Below, piece by piece: positions 19,457-31,066 of a DNA stretch of 64,000 nucleotides. Location of the stretch: the NCBI GenBank assembly GCA_001567305.1, contig JYPD01000025.1:1-64000 (forward strand), written 5' to 3'. Each line of letters starts with the position of its first letter. Position 1 is the stretch's first letter. The translations under genes were made by a program, and so were the position numbers. The notes under the pieces are model-generated. The model had not been told where the DNA came from, made no database searches, and saw only the letters and a program-made list of their open reading frames with translations. This DNA is from a candidate division WS6 bacterium OLB21. Lineage in GTDB: Bacteria; Patescibacteriota; Dojkabacteria; B142; OLB20.

Positions 19457-20152
19457 TTACTTTGGCAAATTTTCCTCTGTTGATTTTTTCTGTGGAGTAT
19501 CTTTCGGGTCTTTGGTTTTAACATTATGTTTACCCTCAAGGAAAGGGAGTAGGGGCTGATATTCACCTAGAATCATTTTTCCAAACCAGCCTTGCGACAC
19601 TTCTTTGCTGGAAAGATAATCGACATGTTCGACAAGGTAAGAAACAATAAAGTTTAGATCGCCGTTACCTTTTAATAGAATTAGCCTTTTTGGAAGGTCT
19701 TCTTGCTTTTCGATGGTATCGAAATGAATGAACATTTCTCCTTCTCGTTTCAAGACCCAGAAAGATACTATTGAACCCCATAAATAGAGCAATCCTTGAG
19801 TCTTAACTCCCTTGTTTGTAATTTCGTGCGTAACTTCTCTTGGAGGAATTGTATTTAGGGCGTAAACAAATAATGTTAAAGCTATTACTGCAAAAATGAG
19901 CCCGAAATTGTTTGTGAGAGCACCAAGTACGATGACTAAAACTGAAGCACCTGCCATAGTAACATACCACTCCCTTGCTTTAGGCTTAAAAAGTCGTTCT
20001 GGAGCCTTCCAGGTGTAGACGGTTTCTAGTGCACGGTTTTCTTCTTCGAGGATTTCTTTGTATTTTTTTGCTCGTGCAATTTCTGCATCAAGCCTCATAA
20101 GTTCTTCTTCTTGCTTTAACTCTTCTTTTGTTTGTGCGGGTTCTGAAGCCAT
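19457..20152 (-). CDS. Membrane protein with N-terminal coiled coil, unknown function
   Basis: 231 residues. Residues 5-50 are charged and helical, consistent with a coiled coil (ELMRLDAEIARAKKYKEILE). Two adjacent hydrophobic helices near 67-105 form a hairpin, then a soluble domain begins with IPPREVTHEITNKGVKTQG. The layout, a double membrane helix followed by a small PH-like beta domain, recalls bPH/DUF5673-type membrane proteins. That assignment is tentative. The C-terminal tail is rich in Lys and Thr. Confidence 0.65.
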   Translation of the reverse strand: MASEPAQTKEELKQEEELMRLDAEIARAKKYKEILEEENRALETVYTWKAPERLFKPKAREWYVTMAGASVLVIVLGALTNNFGLIFAVIALTLFVYALNTIPPREVTHEITNKGVKTQGLLYLWGSIVSFWVLKREGEMFIHFDTIEKQEDLPKRLILLKGNGDLNFIVSYLVEHVDYLSSKEVSQGWFGKMILGEYQPLLPFLEGKHNVKTKDPKDTPQKKSTEENLPK

Positions 20153-20256
20153 TTGATGTTTTCTATTAACTCTATTTTATTAGCTGAAAGATCTAAACAC
20201 AAGCAGAAATCGACAGCATTTGCTATCATCCTTCTAGATAGTTTATTAATTTGCTA

Positions 20257-21207
20257 ATGAAACAAAATCCATTATCTGGAAAAATGATTAGTATTGTGGC
20301 CCCTGTCTACAACGAAGAAGCCAACATAGCAGTGTTTGTAGAAAGGGTTGTTGAGGTAACGAAGAAGAATTACGAAGCTTACGAGTTGATTTTGATCAAC
20401 GATGGAAGTAAAGATTCGTCTCTCGAAAAAATGCTGGCAATTGCCGCAGATAATAAAAATGTAAAGATTGTGAATTTTGCTAGAAATTTTGGTCACCAGT
20501 CGGCAATATCTGCTGGATGGGACTTCGCACAAGGGGATGCTGTGATTACCCTAGATAGCGATTTGCAGGATCAGCCAGAATTAATTCCCGAACTCGTGAA
20601 TAAATGGACTCAAGGCTTTCAAGTTGTGAATGCCGTTCGTAAAACCAGAAAGGACGGATGGTTAAAAAGAACAACAGCCAAGGTGTTTTATAAATTTCTT
20701 AATTCGATCCTGACAAGTAAGATTCCGGAAAATGTTGGTGACTATCGGCTTTTAGATAAGAGAGTAGTGGATGTTTTAAGGCAGATCACCGAAAGAGATC
20801 GTTATATCAGGGGGTTAACAAATTGGGTAGGTTTTAGACAGGCATTTGTAGAATTTGATCGCGACAAACGCATTGCCGGAAAAACAAATTATAGTATAGG
20901 CAAAATGTTTAATCTTGCCTTAAACGGCATTTTTTCTTTCTCGGATTTTCCAAGGAAACTAGCACATTTAGCATGGTTGTTTTCTGTGTTTATCACAATG
21001 GTACTGTTGGTCTATGCTACCGTTCTGCACTATATGGGAATAAATACGCCAGGGTGGACTTCGCAGGTGTTTATCATGCTTTGTTTTAGTTCGATACAGC
21101 TGTTTTTATTGGCGATTGTGCTTGAATATGTAAGCAGAACATACAGAGAAGTGCAGGCCAGACCGCTTTATGTAGTTGCAGACAAGGTAAATTTTGACAA
21201 AAAGTAA
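20257..21207 (+). CDS. Family 2 glycosyltransferase, DPM1/GtrB-like polyprenyl-phosphate sugar transferase
   Basis: About 316 residues from the ATG at 20257; a TTG two codons earlier is also possible. The GT-A domain shows ISIVAPVYNEEANI, LILINDGSKDSS, ITLDSDLQDQPELIP (the DxD-type metal site) and the later GDYRLLDKRVVDVL. Two C-terminal membrane helices follow (LAWLFSVFITMVLLVYATVL and IMLCFSSIQLFLLAIVL), the typical GtrB/ArnC arrangement. It would charge a polyprenyl phosphate with a sugar, supplying the GT-C enzymes in this window (inference). Confidence 0.87.
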   Translation: MKQNPLSGKMISIVAPVYNEEANIAVFVERVVEVTKKNYEAYELILINDGSKDSSLEKMLAIAADNKNVKIVNFARNFGHQSAISAGWDFAQGDAVITLDSDLQDQPELIPELVNKWTQGFQVVNAVRKTRKDGWLKRTTAKVFYKFLNSILTSKIPENVGDYRLLDKRVVDVLRQITERDRYIRGLTNWVGFRQAFVEFDRDKRIAGKTNYSIGKMFNLALNGIFSFSDFPRKLAHLAWLFSVFITMVLLVYATVLHYMGINTPGWTSQVFIMLCFSSIQLFLLAIVLEYVSRTYREVQARPLYVVADKVNFDKK

Positions 21208-21232
21208 AACAGGGTATACCATGTATACCATA
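21194..21232 (+). promoter_or_regulatory. Promoter/operator-like region with tandem TATACC motif
   Basis: A TTGACA at 21194-21199 is followed by the self-palindrome GGTATACC (21213-21220) and two tandem nine-base units, TATACCATG and TATACCATA (21215-21232). The same nine-base-periodic GTATACC pair recurs upstream of the minus-strand gene starting at 32531. Function is inferred. Confidence 0.4.
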
Positions 21233-21251
21233 AAATTATTCTAAATATGCA

Positions 21252-21620
21252 ATGTATCACGCCATTGTTCTGCGATCATCTCTATCAGATTATTCAACGC
21301 TTGAAGACCAATATTTGCCTTTTGCATATGTAAAATCCGAAAACGGCTCTCAAAATATATTGGCTCTCGAGGTCAAACCATCAGAGAAAGATCAATTTAT
21401 TTCAAAGCTGCAAAAAGAGATTAAGGCTGGGCCATATTACGCACATTTATACAACGACAGCGAATTGATCGTTGTGTTTAAAGAAAAGTCTTTTGTTGTG
21501 GCTAATCCAGACGAAATAATTCCTGTATGGGAATATGCCAGATCGCTTAACATTCCAGAGGAGCAGCTCGATTTTCAGCCTGCAAGTTTTGCAGAAGAAG
21601 AGGATTATTTCAATACCTAG
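21252..21620 (+). CDS. Small acidic protein of unknown function, upstream of rarA
   Basis: 122 residues, soluble and acidic, with an alpha/beta look (MYHAIVLRSSLSDYSTLEDQ, YAHLYNDSELIVVFKEKSF). No family recognised. The gene ends four bases before the rarA start, so the two are almost surely cotranscribed, which ties it by context to replication-fork maintenance. It has its own promoter-like region containing tandem GTATACC motifs. Confidence 0.65.
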   Translation: MYHAIVLRSSLSDYSTLEDQYLPFAYVKSENGSQNILALEVKPSEKDQFISKLQKEIKAGPYYAHLYNDSELIVVFKEKSFVVANPDEIIPVWEYARSLNIPEEQLDFQPASFAEEEDYFNT

Positions 21621-21624
21621 AAAT

Positions 21625-22830
21625 ATGTCAGAACCGCTTGCTGAAAAGCTTCGGCCTAAAAATCTTGACGGGTATATTGGTCAAGAACATCTGCTTGGTG
21701 AAGGTAAACCACTAAGGCTACTTCTAGACAACCACAAGCTTGTCTCTATGATTCTCTGGGGGCCTCCAGGAAGTGGAAAGACCACGCTGGCAAGGCTTTG
21801 TGCAGATTACGCTAAAGCAGAATTTGTATGCATCTCTGCTGTAACCAGTGGAATCCCCGATCTTAAGATAATCATTGCTAGAGCTAAAGAACGAGCGCTG
21901 TACCATAATTCCGAAACAATTCTGTTTATCGATGAAATTCATAGATTTAATAAAGCTCAACAAGATGCCTTGTTACCACATGTTGAAGATGGAACACTTA
22001 TTCTGATAGGTGCAACCACAGAGAATCCAGGTTTTGAAGTAAACGCACCTCTAGTTTCCAGAATGAGGGTGTATAGGCTGCATCCGTTGTCAGATAACGA
22101 TATTAGGCTCGTAATAAATAGAGCGGCGGAGCAGTTTCCGCTACTTCAGTTTGACAAAGAAGCAATAAACTTTATAGTCAAGTTTGCAAACGGGGACGCT
22201 CGTTCTGCAATAAATGCCGTAGAAATCTCGGCATCGCTTGCCAAAAAGAAGATAGACCTTTCCGTCATCGAAGACGCCCTTCAATCTAAATCTGTGCGTT
22301 ACGACAAGGGGGGTGACGAGCATTACGACACCATATCTGCCTTTATTAAAAGTATGCGCGGGGGCAACCCACACGCAACACTTCATTATTTGGCAAGAAT
22401 GTTAAAGGCAGGAGAAGATCCCAAGTTTATTGCTCGCAGAATGATTATCTTTGCTTCAGAAGACATCGGAAACGCCAAACCAAACGCTCTTGTGCTGGCA
22501 ACGACTTGTATGCAAGCTGTTTCCATGATTGGTATGCCTGAATCTCAACTTATTTTGGCACAAACCGCCACATATCTTGCTACTTCACCAAAGTCGATAG
22601 CTTCAACAGAGGGTATTTTTAAGGCGCTTGCAGATCTTGAAAATGAGCGCATAGAGCCCATACCACTTCATCTTCGTAACGAGAGCAACAAGCTTATGAA
22701 GCAGTTTGGCTACGGCAAAGGACATATCCGTTATCCTTGGCTTGAAGAAAAAAAAGGAAGAAAAGTTAATCAAGAATATTTACCCAAGAACCTTGTGGGG
22801 CGCAGGTATTACATAGAAGACTGGGACTAA
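21625..22830 (+). CDS. rarA: Replication-associated recombination protein RarA (MgsA), AAA+ ATPase
   Basis: About 401 residues from ATG 21625, which begins the family N-terminus MSEPLAEKLRPKNLDGYIGQ; an upstream in-frame extension overlaps the preceding gene and is unlikely. Walker A is GPPGSGKTTLARL and Walker B is LFIDEIHRFNKAQQD, followed by sensor 1 GATTENPGF. The C-terminal part has the MgsA tetramerisation block SAFIKSMRGGNPHATLHYLARM. RarA acts at stalled forks. It lies directly upstream of rpoB, where many bacteria carry rplJ-rplL. Confidence 0.95.
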   Translation: MSEPLAEKLRPKNLDGYIGQEHLLGEGKPLRLLLDNHKLVSMILWGPPGSGKTTLARLCADYAKAEFVCISAVTSGIPDLKIIIARAKERALYHNSETILFIDEIHRFNKAQQDALLPHVEDGTLILIGATTENPGFEVNAPLVSRMRVYRLHPLSDNDIRLVINRAAEQFPLLQFDKEAINFIVKFANGDARSAINAVEISASLAKKKIDLSVIEDALQSKSVRYDKGGDEHYDTISAFIKSMRGGNPHATLHYLARMLKAGEDPKFIARRMIIFASEDIGNAKPNALVLATTCMQAVSMIGMPESQLILAQTATYLATSPKSIASTEGIFKALADLENERIEPIPLHLRNESNKLMKQFGYGKGHIRYPWLEEKKGRKVNQEYLPKNLVGRRYYIEDWD

Positions 22831-23159
22831 TATCAGATCACTTGACAGATTAAATACTTATCGGCTAAATTGTCCTAAATCTTCTTGCAATTATTAATCT
22901 TCAAGGTTACTATATCTATACCCGTTTTATGCGGGTTGATCTTGACTTGCTCTATGCAAATATGTTATAGAGATAACTGCCTTGCAAATACTTGGGAACC
23001 TTTGAAGAGAAGCAGTTTTCCTAACAAATAAATAATTTATATAAACACTACGCACATAGGTGCGTCTTTTGCGTTTAGTTATCGTTGCAGGCATATGCAG
23101 CTTGGGTTTTCCAGCTAGCAAAAAATTATTTTATTCCTTCAGGTAGGTCTTACAAAAAT
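22831..23159 (+). other. 329-base intergenic region between rarA and rpoB
   Basis: No coding frame stands out. It has a weak hairpin (ACCCG/CGGGT around 22921-22936) that could end rarA, then the rpoB promoter at 22942-22971, leaving an untranslated leader of about 180 bases. The leader contains GCACATAGGTGCG near 23051-23063, a short hairpin. A leader of that length could hold control elements, but none is recognised. Confidence 0.5.
22942..22971 (+). promoter_or_regulatory. Probable rpoBC promoter
   Basis: TTGACT at 22942-22947, an 18-base spacer, and an extended -10 reading TG-T-TATAGA ending at 22971. Predicted start near 22978, about 180 bases before the rpoB ATG. Confidence 0.6.
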
Positions 23160-26100
23160 ATGAAGAATCAACCAATTGAGCGGCTTAATCTTGCTGCAGA
23201 AGAGCTATCCACCTTATCTCCAAACCTGATAGAAGCACATCTGGCTTCTTTTTCGCGACCTGATGAACGAGGGTATCTACGAAGTCTTCGAAGAAGTTAA
23301 TCCAATTAGTGACTACACAGGTGAATCCTGGGAACTCAGATTTGAAGAGCTTGAATGGGGAGAAGACAATATGAATATGATGGCAGCTCTAAAGCTAGGG
23401 CTATCGTACGATCGTCCCCTCTATGTAAATACTAAACTAATCAATAAGAAAACCGGAGAAATCAAAAAGCAAAAGCTTTTTGTAGCAGATGTTCCTATGA
23501 TGAGTGACTTGGGTACATTTGCTATCAATGGTCACGAAAGAGTAGTTGTTATGCAAGTTGTCCGTGCAGAAGGAATCCTTTTCTTCGAGACAAAAGCAAC
23601 CGGCACAAAACAGCCCCTTTATGCTGTAAAGCTTATGCCTTTAAGAGGCAGATGGTTCGACTTTGAGGTAAACAAACACGGACTTATGTCAGTTAAGCTT
23701 GTGGATAAAAGACCAAGAATCCTCCTCACAACACTGCTCAGAGCACTTGGTTACTCTTCTGATAGCGAGATTAGACATGTTGTAGGCAAAGTACAAGGAG
23801 AAACAGATTATCTTGAAAACACACTCAAAAAAGATGTAACAACAAACACAGACGAGGCTTTGCTCGAAATTTATCGAAAACTTAGACCAGAAGATTCTGT
23901 AAACATTGAAAATGCAAAAGAGTTTTTAGACAGCATCTTCTTCAACAAACGCAGATTTTACTTAGGTAAGATTGGAAGATATCAGCTCAATAAAAAGCTT
24001 GGTAACGACAAGCCTTTCGGAGTAGAAGACTATGTCTTACATAAAGAAGACTTGGTCCACATAGTGCGAGCGCTTATAGAACTGAATAACGGAATTAAAC
24101 AGGTAGACGACATCGACACTCTCGCAAACAGAAGGGCAAGAGGTGTCGGAGAGCTTATCGGAGAAAGAATTAGAATGGGTGTCCTAAGAATGGAAAAAAA
24201 CATTCGCGACAGAATGAGCACCTACGGATCAGAAGATCTTGTAACTCCTTCTCTTTTGGTAAACACAAAACCAGTAATTGCGGCAATTAATCAATTCTTC
24301 GGTAGTAGTCCTGTTAGTAGATACATGGATCAGGAAAACATTCTTTCTGAGCTTGAAACAAAAAGGCGTATCACTGCCGGTGGTCCTAGGGGACTTACCA
24401 AGGAGAGAGCTACTTTCTCTGTGCGTGATGTTCATAGTTCACATTATTCAAAACTATGTCCGGTTACTACACCAGAAGGTCCTTCAATCGGTATTGTTTC
24501 GCACATGGCAGTTTATGCCAGAATTAACGATTTCGGTTTTCTAGAAGCACCATATTACCGTGTTTTAAGCAATATCAATCTTGACGACCAGAAGTTAAAC
24601 AAAGAATGGTTAGTTGGTACCAAAACAAGAGAAGATGTTGTTGATGCAGCCGGAAAAGTAGTGGTTAAGCAGGGAACGGTGCTCAAAAAAGCAGATATTG
24701 AAAAAATTGAAAAAGCTAAAATTCGCACATTTAAAGTTGAACCAACTGCAACAAAGAACGCAGTTTATCTTGATGCAGATGAAGAAAGACAATTTAGAAT
24801 AGGTCCTGCCAGCGTTCAGGTAGGCAAAGATGGAGCTTTGGCTTCAGAAAATGTCTTTGTACGCCACCTTGGTGGTTACCGCAAAGTTCCAACAACAGAA
24901 CTTGATTTTATCGACATCAATCCAGGCCAAATTGCAGGACTTGGTTTGTCGCTTGTGCCATTTGGTTATAACGACGACCCTACTAGAACACTGATGGCTG
25001 CAAACATGCAGAGACAAGCAGTTCCACTACTTAGACCAAAGGCTCCTATTGTAGGAACGGGCTACGAAGCAGTGGTTGCAAAAGCTTCTGGTAGAACAGT
25101 TTTTGCTAAGGAAGACGGAGAGGTTCTAGAAAGCGATGCTGCGAAAGTAACAGTTCAATACAAGGATAAATCGAAAGAACAGATTGAACTGGTTCGCTTC
25201 CATAAAACAAACCAGAATACATCGTTCTCGCAAACACTAAAGGTTACAAAAGGAGACAAGTTTAAGAAGGGCGATATTTTAATTGATGGACCTTCAACCG
25301 AAAACGGAGAGTTGGCGCTGGGTATAAACCTTACAGCCGCCTACATGGTTTACGAAGGTTACAACTATGAAGACGCAATTGTCATTTCAGAAAGACTTGT
25401 TAAAGAAGATGTCTTAACTTCTGTTCATGTTAAAGAGTATGTACAAGATATCCGCGAAACAAAACTTGGAAACGAGCAGATTACCAGAGACATTCCAAAT
25501 GTCGGAGAGTATGCACTTAGAAACCTTGACGACGAAGGAATAGTTAGAGTTGGAGCAGCAGTTGAATCCCAAGATATTTTGGTTGGTATCATCGCTCCAA
25601 AAGGAGAAACAGAGCTTACCGCAGAAGAAAAGCTTTTAAGAGCAATCTTCGGAGAATACGCCAGAGATGTTCGAGACAACTCTCTAAGGCTTCCCCATGG
25701 AGACAAGGGTATTGTTATTGCGGTTCAAGTTTTGGACAAAGTTAAAGGAGACAAGCTTAATCCAGGAGTGCTAAAACAAGTTAAGGTTTGGATCGCTAGA
25801 ACATCAAAGATCTCTGTCGGAGACAAATTGACCGGAATCCACGGAGACAAAGGTGTTATTTCGAAAATCCTTCCAGAAGAAGAGATGCCATACATGGCAG
25901 ACGGTACTCCAATCGACATCATTCTTTCACCGATGTTTGTAAAAAGAATGAATCTTGGTCAGATTCGTGAAATGGAAACAGCCGCTCTTGCTAAGAAACT
26001 TGGAATTCGAGTTACTGTTCCACCTTTTGCAAAATTGGATATGGGCAAACTCGAAAAACTGGCAAAAGAAAAGAAGGTTGACTACACAGCAAAACAACAG

Positions 26101-26652
26101 TTATACGATGGTAGAACAGGACTTCCATTCGATCAAGAAGTGCTAGTCGGTCCAAGATATTACCTAAAACTAAATCATCTTGCTTCAGATAAACTGCATG
26201 CCAGGTCTACTGGAAGCTACACAATGGTTACACAACAACCTCTTGGCGGAAAAGCACAATTCGGAGGACAGAGATTTGGAGAAATGGAAGTTTGGGCACT
26301 AGAAGCACATTCTGCTGTTCATAACCTTCAGGAAATGCTGACAATTAAATCAGACGATGTTGTTGGAAGGGCTTCGGCATATAAGTCGATTATTCAGGGA
26401 ATTCCTTTTGAAGCACCAAATATTCCTGAGTCGTTCAAAGTCTTTATCTCTGAAATGCGAGCTTTGGCAATGAGTCTAGAGCTTATAGGTAAAGAAGACG
26501 ACGAAAAAGATGATGCAGAGCTTATCGAAGGTGTTGTAGACGAAATGACAGAAAACGCACCCGTAGAGAGTGAAAGCGAGCTTGAGGCAGTAGAGGATCT
26601 CGAAATTAAAGATGATCCAGATGCCGACCAAGCAGCAGTCGATGAATCTTAA
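23160..26652 (+). CDS. rpoB: RNA polymerase beta subunit (one N-terminal frameshift)
   Basis: About 1,163 residues. Translation begins at ATG 23160 (MKNQPIERLNLAAEELS). The frame breaks at the T5 run 23249-23253; removing one T gives LIEAHLASFRDLMNEGIYEVFEEV, matching the canonical start of the beta subunit. Conserved parts include VRDVHSSHYSKLCPVTTPEGPSIG, YNYEDAIVISERL, GDKLTGIHGDKGVIS and GGKAQFGGQRFGEMEVWALE. The rifampicin-binding cluster is unusual: E. coli Q513, H526, S531 and L533 correspond to Arg, Thr, Thr and Gly. The C-terminus has an acidic tail of about 50 residues. rpoC follows 43 bases downstream. Confidence 0.97.
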
Positions 26653-26695
26653 TGCACGCTGATAGTTTTATTTACATTTATTTATAGGCAAAATA

Positions 26696-29600
26696 ATGAT
26701 AAGAGATTTTAAAGCGCTAAAAATTGCAGTTGCCTCACCCCAGCAAATTCTAAGTTGGTCATTTGGAGAGGTAAAAAAGGCCGAAACAATAAACTATCGA
26801 ACCCATCGTGCAGAGGTTGATGGTTTAATGGATGAAAAAATCTTTGGTCCAACCAAAAATTTTGAATGTTACTGCGGTAAATACAAAAAGATCAGATATA
26901 AGGGAATAGTTTGTGACAAGTGCGGAGTTGAAGTTACTCATAAAAGAGTAAGAAGAGAAAGACTAGGACACATCAAACTTGCTTCTCCTGTAACTCATGT
27001 TTGGTTCTCTTATGGGGTCCCGAATAAACTTTCTCTGATTCTTGGTATTCCACAGAAAAAACTGGAAACTGTTATTTACTTTGCTAGGTATCTTGTCACC
27101 GAGGTCGATCAAGATCGAAAAAGCGAAGTCCTGGCTTCTATTAAGGCACGAAAAGACGAAGAGTTGCTTCAGATAAAAGATGAATTGAAAGGAAGACTAG
27201 ACGAAATTAAGCTCCAGTTTAAAGAAAAAGCTGCTGCTGCAAGAAAAGAAGTTAAAGACAAAAAGAAGTTGGACTTCCAGTTAGACAGACTGACTAACGA
27301 CGAGAAGAAAGAAATTGCAAAGATAAAATCTGTTTATGCCAAAAAAGAGGAAGCAGCCAAGAATAAATATAATCAAATAATTACTTTGGTAGACGGAATG
27401 GAAAGAGGGACAACTCTTTCAGAAGATGATTATGCAGAACTTCTAGACTACGACACAGATTATTTTGAGGCAGGTATGGGAGCAGAAGCAGTTAAAAAAG
27501 TGCTTGCCACAATTGATCCTGTTGTTGAAGAGCAGAAACTTAAGGAGGAGAAAGAAAAGACAAAGTCTGTTCTTAAATTGCGCAAAATTGTACAAAGGCT
27601 ACGCATGTTTGAAGGTATGATCAAGTCCGGAATCGATCCAACCTGGTTGGTACTCGAGGTTCTACCCGTAATACCACCAGACCTTAGACCGATTATTCAG
27701 CTGCCTGGTGGAAGGTTTGCAACATCAGACCTTAACGATTTGTACAGAAGAGTTATTAACAGAAACAATCGTCTGAAAAGGCTTATCGATCTTGGTGCAC
27801 CAGAAATAATTCTCCGCAACGAAAAAAGAATGTTGCAAGAGGCCGTAGATGCACTTATCGATAATGATCACAGACCAGGTAATGCCGTACAAAATACCAG
27901 AGGTCAGCCCTATAAATCTTTATCGGATATGTTAAGAGGTAAGCAGGGTAGATTTAGACAGAATCTTCTTGGAAAACGAGTTGATTACTCTGGAAGGTCG
28001 GTTATTGTCGCCGGTCCAGATCTTAACATTAACGAATGCGGTCTTCCAAAAACAATGGCACTAGAGCTTTTCAAGCCTTTTGTCATGCGTGAAATAATCA
28101 TGGATGGACTTGCTCCAAATGTTAAATCAGCAAAACACTTCTTTGAATCAAGATCGCACGAAGTATGGGATATGCTTGAGCGTGTAATTAAAGATAGACC
28201 TGTTCTGCTTAATCGTGCTCCAACCTTGCACAAACAAGGTATTCAAGCATTCTTCCCTGTTCTTGTAGAGGGAGATGCAATCAAGCTTCACCCAATGGTT
28301 TGTACAGGATTCAATGCTGACTTTGACGGAGACCAAATGGCTGTCCATGTTCCACTATCAGATAAGGCAGTAGAAGAAGCTAAAGAAAAAATGTTTACCA
28401 AATCGAATCTTCTGCTCATGGCAGACGGAAACCCAGTAGTTAATGTTGCAAAAGACATGGCTCTTGGAATTTACTACATGACTGGAATCGAGGAGCCAGC
28501 AGATGGACTAGTTAAATACTTTGCATCTTTCACAGAAGCTCTTGGCCGATTCGAGATGGAGGCACTTAAATTACGAGAAAGAATAAAAGTCCTTCATAAC
28601 GGATCACTTCTTGAAACTTCGGTTGGAAGAATTCTTTTCAACGAAATAACTCCAGAAGGATTCAGATATGTAAATAAGGAGCTCAACAAGTCAGATATGG
28701 CAAAGGTTTCTGCTGAAATCTTAGAAAAGTTCGGTCACGAAGCTGCCACAGATTTCCTTAACTCAGTTGAAGAATATGGATTCAAATTTGCAACTCAGTC
28801 TGGAATGACAGTTGGGATGGATGACTTCGTCATTAGTCCAAATAAAGATAAGTTGCTTGAAGAAGTAGAAAACAAAGACGATCAACTTACAAATGACTTT
28901 TATAGCGGACTTTTGACAGAGCAGGAAAGAAGAAGACTTTCTGAGCAAATGTGGATGGAACTTATTGAAAAAGTTGGAGCTGACACCTGGGAAAATTACC
29001 AGAAAGATCCAAACAATCACCTAGTTACTCTACAAAACTCAGGAGCTGTTCCAGTACAAAACCCATTAAGACAGATTTCTGGTATTAGAGGATTGATTCT
29101 TGACCCTCTTGGAAACATTGTAGAATTGCCACTTAGGTCAAACTACAAACAGGGATTAAGTACTCTAGAGTATTTCGTTGCTGCTAGAGGAACCAGAAAG
29201 GGTCTTGCTGACACAGCTCTTAAAACAGCTGAATCAGGATATCTAACCAGAAGACTTGTTGATGTAGCACAAGATGTTATTACCAAAGAGTTTGACTGCG
29301 GCACAACCGAAGGATTCAGACTTCTAAGGTCTTCAAACAGAAGAATCGATTTTGTTGATCGTATCAACGGTCGTTTCTTGGCAGAAGATGTTGTTGACAC
29401 AAAGACGGGCGAAATAATTGCAAAAGCCGGTGATGAGATTGTCCCAGAGCTTGCAAGAAAGATTGACGCTCTTGAACTTGACTCACTTCTGGTTCGTTCT
29501 GTATTGAACTGTAAGACGGAGCATGGTATTTGTCAGAAGTGCTATGGTTATAATCTAGGAACACGAACAGTGGCAGAGAAAGGCGTAGCTGTTGGAGTGA

Positions 29601-30550
29601 TTGCAGCCCAGGCTATGGGAGAGGCAGCAACTCAGCTTACACTTAACACAAAGCACTTGGCCGGAAGAGCAGGTACCGACATTACCCAAGGTCTTCCAAG
29701 AGTCGAAGAATTGTTCGAAGCTAGAACGCCAAAAGCAAAGGCTATTATTTCTGAGGTAGATGGTGTTGTTACAATCGTCAAAGACGATGCTAGTGTTCCT
29801 GTCTCAATCAAGGTTTCTGAGCACAAGAAACTTAATAAAATTTATGAGATCAAAGCAGATGACACCACTCTAATTAAGCGATCCAAAAAAGTGAAGAAGG
29901 GAGAGATTCTACTCACCAGAGCTAATGGAGAAGCTGTGAAAGCCGAGATGGAAGGTCTGGCTAAAAGAGAAGAAGATAAGCTCATCTATACTGTAGATAA
30001 GGAGATCGAGGTTGAGTACGATCTTGGACCAAATGATATAATCGATGTCGAAGACGGAGACAATGTCATTCGAGGAACAGCTCTTACTCTAGGATCTAAA
30101 GATCCTAAGGAAATTATGGAGTTCGTAGATATCGATGAAACCCAAAGATATCTAATCGATAATATCCAAGAAACCTATGGTATTCAAGGAATCGGAATTG
30201 ATGACAAACATGTTGAAGTTGTCGTTAGACAAATGTTTAGATTCAGTAAGATTATCGATTCTGGAGATACAGAATACCTGCCAGGTGATTACATTGATCA
30301 CTCAAGGCTGGCCAAGGAAAACGCTGTTCTTAAAGAGGCCGGAAAAGACCCTGCAGTTGGTGTAAGACAGCTATTAGGTATTACAACGGCATCAATTAAG
30401 ACAGAAAGTTTCTTGTCTGCTTCTTCGTTCCAGGAACAAGTCAGGGTATTATCAGATGCAGCACTTGTTGGAAAGGTCGATGAATTGAGAGGATTGAAAG
30501 AAAATGTTATAATTGGGCGTACAGTTCCCCTAGGGAGCGAAGTCCGATAA
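26696..30550 (+). CDS. rpoC: RNA polymerase beta' subunit
   Basis: 1,284 residues, uninterrupted. The N-terminal zinc ribbon is [21 protein letters not shown] long charged, probably coiled-coil insertion of about 110 residues (roughly 145-255) follows it. The active-site loop [16 protein letters not shown] holds the three Mg-binding aspartates. The second zinc site is seen in [17 protein letters not shown], with the bridge helix/trigger-loop region nearby ([21 protein letters not shown]). Cotranscribed with rpoB, and rpsL follows 31 bases downstream. Confidence 0.98.
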   Translation: MIRDFKALKIAVASPQQILSWSFGEVKKAETINYRTHRAEVDGLMDEKIFGPTKNFECYCGKYKKIRYKGIVCDKCGVEVTHKRVRRERLGHIKLASPVTHVWFSYGVPNKLSLILGIPQKKLETVIYFARYLVTEVDQDRKSEVLASIKARKDEELLQIKDELKGRLDEIKLQFKEKAAAARKEVKDKKKLDFQLDRLTNDEKKEIAKIKSVYAKKEEAAKNKYNQIITLVDGMERGTTLSEDDYAELLDYDTDYFEAGMGAEAVKKVLATIDPVVEEQKLKEEKEKTKSVLKLRKIVQRLRMFEGMIKSGIDPTWLVLEVLPVIPPDLRPIIQLPGGRFATSDLNDLYRRVINRNNRLKRLIDLGAPEIILRNEKRMLQEAVDALIDNDHRPGNAVQNTRGQPYKSLSDMLRGKQGRFRQNLLGKRVDYSGRSVIVAGPDLNINECGLPKTMALELFKPFVMREIIMDGLAPNVKSAKHFFESRSHEVWDMLERVIKDRPVLLNRAPTLHKQGIQAFFPVLVEGDAIKLHPMVCTGFNADFDGDQMAVHVPLSDKAVEEAKEKMFTKSNLLLMADGNPVVNVAKDMALGIYYMTGIEEPADGLVKYFASFTEALGRFEMEALKLRERIKVLHNGSLLETSVGRILFNEITPEGFRYVNKELNKSDMAKVSAEILEKFGHEAATDFLNSVEEYGFKFATQSGMTVGMDDFVISPNKDKLLEEVENKDDQLTNDFYSGLLTEQERRRLSEQMWMELIEKVGADTWENYQKDPNNHLVTLQNSGAVPVQNPLRQISGIRGLILDPLGNIVELPLRSNYKQGLSTLEYFVAARGTRKGLADTALKTAESGYLTRRLVDVAQDVITKEFDCGTTEGFRLLRSSNRRIDFVDRINGRFLAEDVVDTKTGEIIAKAGDEIVPELARKIDALELDSLLVRSVLNCKTEHGICQKCYGYNLGTRTVAEKGVAVGVIAAQAMGEAATQLTLNTKHLAGRAGTDITQGLPRVEELFEARTPKAKAIISEVDGVVTIVKDDASVPVSIKVSEHKKLNKIYEIKADDTTLIKRSKKVKKGEILLTRANGEAVKAEMEGLAKREEDKLIYTVDKEIEVEYDLGPNDIIDVEDGDNVIRGTALTLGSKDPKEIMEFVDIDETQRYLIDNIQETYGIQGIGIDDKHVEVVVRQMFRFSKIIDSGDTEYLPGDYIDHSRLAKENAVLKEAGKDPAVGVRQLLGITTASIKTESFLSASSFQEQVRVLSDAALVGKVDELRGLKENVIIGRTVPLGSEVR

Positions 30551-30581
30551 GATTTTTATTTATAAAAGATAACGCGTAGAT

Positions 30582-31034
30582 ATGGCACGCATTTCACAAA
30601 TAGTTAGAAAAGGCCGTAACTCAAAGCGGGGAACCATTAAGTTCAAAGGGTTAGAATTCAGCGCCACAACAAAATACAAGGCACTGCAGTTCAACTATAA
30701 CAGCATAAAGAATAGGTTCACCAAGCGTTACAACCCGTTTAAGAGGGGAGTTTGTCTGGCAGTTTTTACCAGAACCCCTCGTAAGCCAAACTCTGCTTTG
30801 CGTAAGGTTGCAAAAGTAAGACTTTCGAATAAGCAAGAGGTTACAGCTTACATCCCGGGAGAAGGCCACAACCTGCAAGAGCACTCAGTGGTGTTGCTAA
30901 AAGCAGGCAGAAGGCCCGACCTTCCAGGAGTCAGGTATCAGGTTGTTCGTGGAGTTTACGATACTGCAGGCGTCGATGGACGAAGGCAGGCACGCTCTAA
31001 ATATGGAGCAAAGAGACCAAAAAATAAGAGTTAA
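30582..31034 (+). CDS. rpsL: Ribosomal protein uS12 with expanded N-terminus
   Basis: 150 residues against the usual 124-137. The core is canonical: [42 protein letters not shown] and the ending [12 protein letters not shown]. About 25 extra residues lie between the initial [14 protein letters not shown] and KRGVC. The two lysines that govern streptomycin action are replaced: position 43 (M. tuberculosis numbering) is Arg67 (TPRKPNSA) and position 88 is Pro112 (GRRPDLPG). Asp113, the usual methylthiolation site, is kept. uS12 guards decoding accuracy on the 30S subunit. Confidence 0.96.
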   Translation: MARISQIVRKGRNSKRGTIKFKGLEFSATTKYKALQFNYNSIKNRFTKRYNPFKRGVCLAVFTRTPRKPNSALRKVAKVRLSNKQEVTAYIPGEGHNLQEHSVVLLKAGRRPDLPGVRYQVVRGVYDTAGVDGRRQARSKYGAKRPKNKS

Positions 31035-31066
31035 GCACAACCCGAAATAATATTTGGGTAGTATCT

